In this document: positions 34,182 to 40,385 of the stretch, in pieces
How the letters are laid out: each line of letters opens with the position of its first letter
How positions within the stretch are numbered: the first letter of the stretch is position 1
Assembly (NCBI GenBank): GCA_041602035.1
Contig: JBFIHA010000004.1
Location: 62,001 to 126,000, forward strand
DNA from: JAOTVV01 sp041602035
GTDB taxonomy: Bacteria > Gemmatimonadota > Gemmatimonadetes > Gemmatimonadales > GWC2-71-9
Direction of reading: 5' to 3'
DNA length: 64,000 nt
The notes under the pieces: generated by a model
Told to the model about the DNA's origin: nothing
The model's input: the letters and a program-made list of their open reading frames with translations, nothing else
Databases searched by the model: none
Made by a program: the position numbers and the translations under genes

Positions 34182-35184
34182 TGCCGGCCGGCTCCCCGCG
34201 CTCCCGTTCGCGATCCTGGCGATCGACCAAGTACTTCTCCACGGCCATCGCCGCTGTCGTCGCGTCGCCAACCGCCGTCGTGATCTGACGAACGAGCTGC
34301 ACGCGGAGATCGCCGGCGGCGAACAGACCGGGAATCGACGTCATCATGTGACTGTCTGTGATGATGTACCCGCCAGCATCGTGGTCGAAGTGGCCTTTGA
34401 TAAGTCCAGAATTCGGCGTGAACCCGATGAAGATGAACACTCCGCCAACGGGTAAGGTCGACTGCTCGCCCGTCTGCGTGTCCTTCAGGCGGAGTTGCGT
34501 CACACCTTTCGGGTCGCCCTCGACTTCCTCGACCACCCTGTTCCAGATCACCGCGATCTTTGGATTGGCGAGTGCGCGCTTCTGGATGATCGGCGAGGCC
34601 CGAAGCTCGTCTCGCCGGTGAATGATGTACACCTTGGAGGCATAGCGCGTGAGGTAGTCGGCCTCCTCCACGGCGGCATCTCCACCTCCGATCACCGCCA
34701 GCACCTCGCCCTTGAAGAAGGCTCCGTCGCACACGGCACAGTACGAGACACCGCGTCCGGCAAACTCCTTCTCACCCGGGACGTCCAGTTTCCGCGGAGT
34801 GCCACCCGCCGTGATGATCACCGCCGGCGCCCGGTACTCCTTATCGAGCTGCGTGGTGACATCGAAGGTGCCGTCCGCTCGCTTGGCGATCGACTCCACC
34901 GTATCCATCACGAACTCGGCCCCGAACTTTTTGGCGTGATCAGCCATGCGCTGCGCCAGTTCGGGCCCCTTGATGCTCTCGAACCCGATGTAGTCTTCGA
35001 TCAGATCCGTGTTGAGGAGCTCACCACCCGGCATGCCGCGCTCGATCACGAGTGTTTTGAGCATCCCACGGCCCGCGTACATCGCTGCACAAAGCCCAGC
35101 GGGCCCCGCACCGACGATGATCACATCGTAGCCCTGTTCCGCGTCTCGGTCTTTCCGTTTCACGACTCCCTCGACTCCCATCAT
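34168..35184 (-). CDS. trxB: Thioredoxin-disulfide reductase (TrxB-like flavoprotein)
   Basis: FAD/NADPH flavoprotein of 338 residues: GAGPAGLCAAMYAGR at 25-39, redox disulfide C149-A-V-C152 in YCAVCDGAFF, NADPH motif IGGGDAAVEEADYL, and the FAD site GLFAAGDLR. It reduces thioredoxin or a thioredoxin-like partner. It lies between two predicted selenoproteins (peroxiredoxin upstream, AhpD-like downstream) and is the natural electron source for them. ATGATG at 35184-35179 is the start; a longer frame reaching 35418 would run into the peroxiredoxin gene. Confidence 0.93.
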   Translation of the reverse strand: MMGVEGVVKRKDRDAEQGYDVIIVGAGPAGLCAAMYAGRGMLKTLVIERGMPGGELLNTDLIEDYIGFESIKGPELAQRMADHAKKFGAEFVMDTVESIAKRADGTFDVTTQLDKEYRAPAVIITAGGTPRKLDVPGEKEFAGRGVSYCAVCDGAFFKGEVLAVIGGGDAAVEEADYLTRYASKVYIIHRRDELRASPIIQKRALANPKIAVIWNRVVEEVEGDPKGVTQLRLKDTQTGEQSTLPVGGVFIFIGFTPNSGLIKGHFDHDAGGYIITDSHMMTSIPGLFAAGDLRVQLVRQITTAVGDATTAAMAVEKYLVDRQDRERERGEPAGIGAS

Positions 35185-35365
35185 AGTTCCGAGCTGTGTA
35201 GCATCGGTTCTCCAGCCTGCAGGCAGCATGCCGGTGCGTCGATCCCCGGCGATGCGACGGGCACGCCCGCTCCGGTGCCACCTCCTCAACAGCGGACGAT
35301 CGGCTGACGTTCCCGTCGACCGTCGTAACCTATCACCGGTGGCCGCTGGAACGTGTCCGCGTTGC

Positions 35366-35806
35366 TCACTGCAGCGCGGCGAGCACCTCCTTGGCTCCGG
35401 GAGCGCCCCGGGCGGCAAATACCACGGTCCCGTCCCGATCGATCAGCACCACCGAGCGTTGGGTCTTCTGCCCGTCGGCCTTGAGGGCCCCGAACGTCCC
35501 CGTGGTCTCGCGATCCGGATCGCTCAGCAACGGGAACGGGAGCTTGAGCTTGGATGCGTAACGACCGTGGGCCTCGACGCCCGCCGGGTTGACGCCAAAT
35601 GGCTGCACGTCCTGCTTCCGAAATCGCTCGATCTCATCGCGCACGGCGGAGAGTTGGCGGTTTCACCCCGGCGTGTTGTTCCCAGGATAAAACACCAAGA
35701 ACACGCGTGAGCCCTGCAACACGTCCGACAGCCGATACCGCTTCCCATCCGACGCGTCTAATGCGAAGTCCGGGGCGGCCTCCCCGACGGTAATGAGGTC
35801 GGTCAT
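35366..35806 (-). CDS. Peroxiredoxin (BCP/PrxQ-like) selenoprotein, UGA read as Sec48
   Basis: A 146-residue peroxiredoxin if UGA at 35663-35665 is selenocysteine. The upstream half reads MTDLITVGEAAPDFALD and ends FLVFYPGNNTPG. The in-frame downstream half starts NRQLSAVRDEIERF and includes SVVLIDRDGTVVF. The UGA falls exactly on the peroxidatic cysteine of P-x3-T-x2-C (P41, T45, residue 48), and the conserved arginine before SVVLIDRDG is present. No cysteine exists anywhere in the protein, so Sec48 would be its only redox residue and no resolving cysteine is encoded. The start has AGGAGG and overlaps the PHP-gene stop (ATGA). Confidence 0.85.
35632..35652 (-). promoter_or_regulatory. Candidate SECIS hairpin of the peroxiredoxin selenoprotein
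   Basis: In the mRNA, UCUC-CGC (35652-35646) pairs with GCG (35640-35638) and, after an AU bulge, GAGA (35635-35632), around loop CGUGC. The stem starts 11 bases and the loop 18 bases after the UGA. The loop has G at its second position, in line with bacterial SECIS rules. It is weaker than the AhpD-like element because of the bulge. Confidence 0.6.
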
Positions 35807-36648
35807 CCTACCTCCTCGACTGAGATGCGTTGCTGGTGAAGGTACTCGATGTCGTTCAGCCACTGTGCTGGAACGGTGATGCTTCCAAGTGGCGCTCGAT
35901 TCGGCTCGTCCGCGTCATCGCCGTGCCAATCAGTTCCACCCGTCCGCACCATACCCAGTGCGCCCGTGAGGTGCTCGATTTCTGTTCCGCGGCGGTCGTC
36001 GTGCAACGGATGCCGTACCTCCGCTCCGTCGACTCCGCGGGCGCGCAGCGACGCAAGACCGCGACGCGTCGCCCGGGAGCCTAGGTGCGCCGCCGACGTG
36101 ACCCCCCCGAGCGAGCGGACCAGCCCCGTGACTTCCCGAACGCTGGGGAGGTCTTTGGGGACGAACGCAGGACGCCGAGAGCCGAGGAAGCGGTGGAACG
36201 CTTCGGGGATGTCGGCGACGTGACCGCCGCGAACCAACACCCTGGCGACGTGGGGTCGCCCGACCGCGCCGGCTCCGGCGGCGGACTCGACGTCCTCGAA
36301 GGAGACCGGAACTCCCAGCTCGCGGAGTCGGTCCACCATCTGCTGGGCCCGCACCACGCGCTTGCCCCGCTTGTCCGCGAGGAAGGCTTCGAGTCGAGGC
36401 TCCCCAAGTGGGAGGAAGTACGCTAGGAGATGCATCTCCCCCCACGGAGCCGCCACCGAGAACTCACATCCGGCGATGACCCGCACCCCCAGACGGCCCC
36501 CTTCGGCCTCCGCGTCGGCCAGGCCGGCCAGCGTGTCGTGGTCTGTCAGGGCGATGACCGAAAGCCCGTGTGCCGCCGCACGTCGCGCCACCTCCGTCGG
36601 CGGACATGCACCGTCGGAGGCGCTCGAATGCATGTGCAAGTCGATCAC
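35803..36648 (-). CDS. PHP-domain phosphoesterase
   Basis: A 281-residue PHP-family hydrolase: IDLHMHSSASDG at 2-13 with metal-binding histidines, ALTDHDTLAG at 33-42, AGCEFS, and a late GGTDWHGDD. The architecture matches the YciV/RNase AM and nucleoside 3',5'-bisphosphate phosphatase group. GTG start at 36648 overlaps the preceding stop (GTGA), and its stop overlaps the selenoprotein peroxiredoxin start, so translation of the peroxiredoxin may depend on it. Substrate unknown here. Confidence 0.85.
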   Translation of the reverse strand: MIDLHMHSSASDGACPPTEVARRAAAHGLSVIALTDHDTLAGLADAEAEGGRLGVRVIAGCEFSVAAPWGEMHLLAYFLPLGEPRLEAFLADKRGKRVVRAQQMVDRLRELGVPVSFEDVESAAGAGAVGRPHVARVLVRGGHVADIPEAFHRFLGSRRPAFVPKDLPSVREVTGLVRSLGGVTSAAHLGSRATRRGLASLRARGVDGAEVRHPLHDDRRGTEIEHLTGALGMVRTGGTDWHGDDADEPNRAPLGSITVPAQWLNDIEYLHQQRISVEEVG

Positions 36649-36938
36649 GTGTGCGGCACGGAATCTCTCGCGCCGTACGCGATCTCCGGGCTCATCGCCC
36701 CAGGCTGTGATTGCCGAAAGAGCTCGAGCAGTTGCAGACCGGTCAACTCCTGCAGTGCCACATCCCAGCGTCGCGTTCCGATTGGCGAGTAACGGGTGAC
36801 CCGGCGCACGCGGTCCGGGCCCGACCCCTTCTCAAACACTAACCCGAACTCGTCACGGTCGTACGCCGTCACACGGCCCGAGGGATAGACCTGCCACATC
36901 TCGCCGTCGACCTCGATCGTTCGTCGCGCCATGCTCAC
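36645..36938 (-). CDS. Small conserved-looking protein of unknown function
   Basis: A 97-residue protein that begins at GTG 36938 (overlapping the E2 stop) or ATG 36932. It contains DGEMWQVYPSGRVTAYDRDEFGLVF and VTRYSPIGTRRWDVALQELT, with a mix of short strands and charged loops and no cysteine. No recognised domain. It is coupled by GTGA overlaps on both sides, so it is a genuine cistron of the E2-PHP-peroxiredoxin operon. Confidence 0.75.
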   Translation of the reverse strand: MSMARRTIEVDGEMWQVYPSGRVTAYDRDEFGLVFEKGSGPDRVRRVTRYSPIGTRRWDVALQELTGLQLLELFRQSQPGAMSPEIAYGARDSVPHT

Positions 36939-38266
36939 ACCGCTCCCTCAGAGAACGCCTCGAGATCCTGCTTCACGTCAGCCATGAACCGGTCCGCGTC
37001 GGCGCCATCGACAATGCGATGGTCGTACGAGATGGACAGGAGCCCCATGGTCCGAATCGCCATCACATCCTGACCGTCTTCGAGGGTGAGCACCTTGGGG
37101 CGCTTCTCGATCGAGCCGATACCAAGGATGGCCACCTGCGGCTGGCTGATGATGGGTGCTCCCGCGTAGGAGCCGAACACCCCCGGATTCGTGATCGTGA
37201 AGGTCCCCTGCTGCACCTCATCAGGCGACAGGCGTTTGACGCGGGCCCGTTCGGCGAGATCCGCCACCTTCTTGGCGATTCCAAGCAAGGACAACTCGTC
37301 TGCATGCTTCAACACGGGGACGATGAGGCCCCAATCGAGCGCCACGGCGATACCGATGTTGATGGACTTCCGATAGATGATGGCGTCGCCGCTGACCGAC
37401 GCGTTGAGCACGGGATGCTTCCGCAGATTGTCGGCGATGACCTTGATGATGAACGTCAGGTAGGTCGGGTTCGCCCCGCGCTCCTGGTAGTCTTTCTTGA
37501 TTCGAGCCCGGAGCCGGGCGACCTCGGTGTAGTCGATCTCATAGTAGCTCGTAACGTGCGCGGATACCCGCCGCGACAGCACCATGTGATCTGCCGTGAG
37601 CTTCCGGATCCGGCTCATCGGCACCACTTGGTCCCCCGGCCAGGGCTCGACCGAGGGGTGGGTAACGGTACCGGCGGACGGTGCCGCCGCGGGCGCCGCG
37701 GGCGCTGCCGCCGGGGCGCGATGCTCCCCGCGCTCGATGAACTCGAGGATGTCCTTCTTCGTCACCCGGCCCCCATGGCCCGACCCCTCCACTCGTCCGA
37801 TATCGACACCGTGCTCCGCGGCGATCTTCCGGACCAGGGGAGTGGACCGCCGACGCAGCCGCTCCTCGGCATTTTCGTCGCCAGCAGGCGCTTTGGGGGG
37901 GGTACTCGGTGGCGCGGGGGCGGCCGCCGGCGCCGGCGTGGGCGTCTCGGCCGGCTTCGGGGCGGGCGTGGCAGCAGCCTCCGCCGGCGGCGGTGCGGGC
38001 GGCGCCGAGCCGGCAACCCCCGCGCCATCAGTATCAATCACCGCGATCACGGTCTGGACGGCGACCGTCTCGCCCTCACCGACCTTGATCTCCGCCAGCA
38101 CGCCGGCCGTGGGTGCAGGGATCTCGGCATCTACTTTGTCCGTCGAAATCTCCAGGATGGCCTCGTCTCGCTTCACCGAGTCCCCCACCTGCTTGAGCCA
38201 CCGCGACACGGTGCCTTCGGCGATGGACTCGCCCATCTGAGGCATGATCACATCGACACGCGCCAT
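36935..38266 (-). CDS. 2-oxoacid dehydrogenase E2 (dihydrolipoamide acyltransferase)
   Basis: Core enzyme of a 2-oxoacid dehydrogenase complex, 443 residues. The N-terminal lipoyl domain has K44 in EISTDKVDAEIP, followed by a Pro/Ala-rich linker (about 85-130). The E3/E1-binding domain is RRRSTPLVRKIAAEHGVDIGRVEGSGHGGRV, and the C-terminal catalytic domain has SYDHRIVDGADADRF (H-x3-D-G). Pyruvate, branched-chain or 2-oxoglutarate specificity cannot be set by eye. Its E1-beta is encoded 525 bases upstream on the same strand, beyond the IS200-like gene. Confidence 0.93.
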   Translation of the reverse strand: MARVDVIMPQMGESIAEGTVSRWLKQVGDSVKRDEAILEISTDKVDAEIPAPTAGVLAEIKVGEGETVAVQTVIAVIDTDGAGVAGSAPPAPPPAEAAATPAPKPAETPTPAPAAAPAPPSTPPKAPAGDENAEERLRRRSTPLVRKIAAEHGVDIGRVEGSGHGGRVTKKDILEFIERGEHRAPAAAPAAPAAAPSAGTVTHPSVEPWPGDQVVPMSRIRKLTADHMVLSRRVSAHVTSYYEIDYTEVARLRARIKKDYQERGANPTYLTFIIKVIADNLRKHPVLNASVSGDAIIYRKSINIGIAVALDWGLIVPVLKHADELSLLGIAKKVADLAERARVKRLSPDEVQQGTFTITNPGVFGSYAGAPIISQPQVAILGIGSIEKRPKVLTLEDGQDVMAIRTMGLLSISYDHRIVDGADADRFMADVKQDLEAFSEGAV

Positions 38267-38362
38267 CCCTGCTCTCCTACGTCAGCCGCCCGGGCCGGGC
38301 TCGGGGGATTTGATCCATGCAAGCATCGATTCGGATACGAAGCGCGGGTCGGGTCGCCGCAT

Positions 38363-38770
38363 ATGTGTCACATGCAGCCGGTACCGACCCTGGCGACGAG
38401 CGTCACGTGGTTCCACGTCACGTGGGCAACACGTCACCGCCGCCGGACGTTTAAGATACGTGGGCTCCGACGATTCTGCGAGCGCGTCATTCACCAACGG
38501 TGCGCCGGTCGGACGTGGCGGATTGCGCAGGTGTGCGTGACGCCGCACCGGGTGCACGTGCTCGTGAAGACCGACCCGGGCGCCTGTCGGCGAACCATGT
38601 TAGCGGAGGTGCGCTCCTGCGTGGCGACGGCAGTGGAGCGCAGCGGCGCGGCGCGGTTACTGCGCGGACCACTGTGGGACGAGCGATCGTGGTGCTCCGC
38701 GCTCACGGGCCCGGCACAGGTCGCGCGGGTTCGACGGGCCCTGGCCAGCCGAACGGAGACCTGCGGATAA
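38363..38770 (+). CDS. Degenerate IS200/Y1-transposase-like protein
   Basis: A 135-residue protein on the plus strand between E2 and E1-beta, both minus. It has the Y1-transposase outline: VTWFHVTWATRHRRRTF, IAQVCVTPHRVHVLVKTDP, LRGPLWDERSWCSALTG and ARVRRALASR. Compared with IS200 TnpA, the HUH pair reads R-V-H instead of H-x-H and the catalytic tyrosine position appears to be alanine. It is therefore probably inactive or domesticated. No terminal hairpins or RAYT-type repeats were recognised. The start could be ATG 38363 or 38372. Confidence 0.65.
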   Translation: MCHMQPVPTLATSVTWFHVTWATRHRRRTFKIRGLRRFCERVIHQRCAGRTWRIAQVCVTPHRVHVLVKTDPGACRRTMLAEVRSCVATAVERSGAARLLRGPLWDERSWCSALTGPAQVARVRRALASRTETCG

Positions 38771-38790
38771 CGGGCAAAAGCCAGGAATCA

Positions 38791-39771
38791 TCAGTAGCTG
38801 AGCAGCCTCCGCGCCGTTTCCACGATCGCCTCGGTCTGGGGAAGCACGAAGTCTTCGAGCGGACCTGAGAATGGCAGCGGGGCATCGTGGGCCGTGACTC
38901 GCAGCACCGGTGCATCCAGCCATTCGAAGCCCTGCTCGTTCACCCGGGCGGTGATCTCACCGGCAAGGCCACCGGTGCGGGTGTCCTCATGAACGATCAA
39001 GAGTCGGCTGGTCTGCCGTACCGAAGCCATGATGGCCGCGTCGTCCATGGGCAACAGCGTGCGCAAGTCGATCACGTCCACCGAGACCTGGTCCTCCCGT
39101 TCGAGGATCTCGGCAGCCTCCAGCGCCTTCCACACCATGGCCGACCAGGTCACCACCGTCAGGTCCCGCCCCTCACGAACCGTTCGGGCCATGCCGATCG
39201 GGGTGAGGACCTCCGGATCGTCCGGAACGTCCTCCTTGATGCGTCGATAGAGAAATTTGTGCTCGAAGAAGATGACCGGATCCTCGTCACGGATCGATGC
39301 CTTCAGCAGACCTTTGGCGTCCGCCACGGACGCGGGGCTCACGAGCTTGAGGCCCGGCGTGTGAAAGAACGCGGCCTCGGGCATCTGTGAATGGAATGGA
39401 CCACCCCGCACGTAGCCGCCGGATGGGCCGCGAATCACGATCGGTGTCGAGAGTCCGGCGCGGTATCGCGCGGTCGCGACATAATTTGTGATGATGTCGT
39501 ACGCACAGGAGATGAAGTCGATGAACTGCATCTCGGCTACCGGCCGCAGGCCCATGTGGGCAGCTCCGGCCGCGGCCCCGACGATCGCCGCCTCGCTGAG
39601 CGGCGTATCGATCACTCGCTGTGCGCCGAACCGCTCCTGGAATCCCTCAGTCAACTTGAAGGCGCCGCCGTACTGACCGATGTCCTCTCCCAGGAGGAAC
39701 ACTCGCTCGTCGCGCTCCATCTCCTCCCACAAGCCTTGTCGCAGGGCTTCGAGGTAGGTCAGCGAGGGCAC
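38791..39771 (-). CDS. 2-oxoacid dehydrogenase E1 component, beta subunit
   Basis: A 326-residue transketolase-like beta subunit: LGEDIGQYGGAFKLTEG near 27-43, IDTPLSEAAIVGAAAGAA, MQFIDFISCAYD, EHKFLYRR and HEDTRTGG. With an alpha subunit it decarboxylates a 2-oxoacid using thiamine diphosphate and passes the acyl group to E2. No alpha-subunit gene is adjacent; upstream is the copper chaperone. It and the E2 gene are on the same strand but separated by the IS200-like gene. Confidence 0.93.
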   Translation of the reverse strand: MPSLTYLEALRQGLWEEMERDERVFLLGEDIGQYGGAFKLTEGFQERFGAQRVIDTPLSEAAIVGAAAGAAHMGLRPVAEMQFIDFISCAYDIITNYVATARYRAGLSTPIVIRGPSGGYVRGGPFHSQMPEAAFFHTPGLKLVSPASVADAKGLLKASIRDEDPVIFFEHKFLYRRIKEDVPDDPEVLTPIGMARTVREGRDLTVVTWSAMVWKALEAAEILEREDQVSVDVIDLRTLLPMDDAAIMASVRQTSRLLIVHEDTRTGGLAGEITARVNEQGFEWLDAPVLRVTAHDAPLPFSGPLEDFVLPQTEAIVETARRLLSY

Positions 39772-39822
39772 GGCGGCTCCGCGGGCCTCATCGGCTCACG
39801 GCGAGCCCGGCGAGACAACGGT

Positions 39823-40038
39823 TCACGAGACGATCGTCGCGCTGTAGCCGGCGGTCTGGACAGCCGTCACCAGATCCTGCAGACCGGTCCGTCTCGGGTC
39901 GAAATCGACCTCGGCGGTCTCCGCCCCCAGATCCACCTGCGTCGCGAACACGCCCGAGACGTCGCTGAGGGCCCTCTCGACCTTCTGACGGCAATGGTTG
40001 CAGGTCATACCGGTGATGTGGAGCTGTGCCGTTGCCAT
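39823..40038 (-). CDS. copZ: Copper chaperone / heavy-metal-associated domain protein
   Basis: A 71-residue single HMA domain with GMTCNHC (metal-binding C13 and C16), the AEVDFDPRR strand and VTAVQTAGYSATIV. It would carry Cu(I) to or from CopA, whose gene lies upstream on the same strand. Full length. Confidence 0.92.
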   Translation of the reverse strand: MATAQLHITGMTCNHCRQKVERALSDVSGVFATQVDLGAETAEVDFDPRRTGLQDLVTAVQTAGYSATIVS

Positions 40039-40091
40039 GGGATTCCGTCCGTCCGAGTGAACCCGTGAGAAGACGTGGGGACCCGCGACCG

Positions 40092-40382
40092 TCAGTACGC
40101 GCCCCGCGCCAGGTGGCCTGGCTCCACACGGGCATGGAGCACGGTCAGAAACCGCTTTCCCACCTTGTCCGCCTCGCTTTCGCCCACCTGATCGGTGTGC
40201 AGCGTCACGAGCGTGTAGTGTCCTCCCTCGGCTTCGACCTTGACCGTAATGGTGCCGATGGTCCCGCTGAACGTCCGGAGCCGGTTCCGGGACTCACCCG
40301 GCGCCAGGCGCTCGCCGAAGTAGCGATCGGCCTCCGCAATTACTTCATCGGGGCTCATCGTCGTACGATGGAAGTAGCGCAT
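40092..40382 (-). CDS. Small protein of unknown function in the copper operon
   Basis: A 96-residue protein: MRYFHRTTMSPDEVIAEADRYF, then a beta-rich core GTIGTITVKVEAEGGHYTLVTLHTDQVGESEADKVGKRFLTVL. It resembles small uncharacterised proteins of Gemmatimonadota and Actinobacteria that I cannot name. It starts three bases below the copA stop, so it is cotranscribed. No cysteines and no metal motif. Confidence 0.75.
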   Translation of the reverse strand: MRYFHRTTMSPDEVIAEADRYFGERLAPGESRNRLRTFSGTIGTITVKVEAEGGHYTLVTLHTDQVGESEADKVGKRFLTVLHARVEPGHLARGAY

Positions 40383-40385
40383 TGA

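Noticed and set aside
35663..35665. Two separate small genes or a sequencing error in the peroxiredoxin
   Set aside because: The two parts are in the same frame and the stop replaces the peroxidatic Cys. The downstream part starts without a ribosome site and would lack the active site.
37019..38770. Long plus-strand frame of 583 codons opposite the E2 gene
   Set aside because: Shadow of E2 on the other strand for most of its length; only the last 135 codons (from 38363) resemble a protein.
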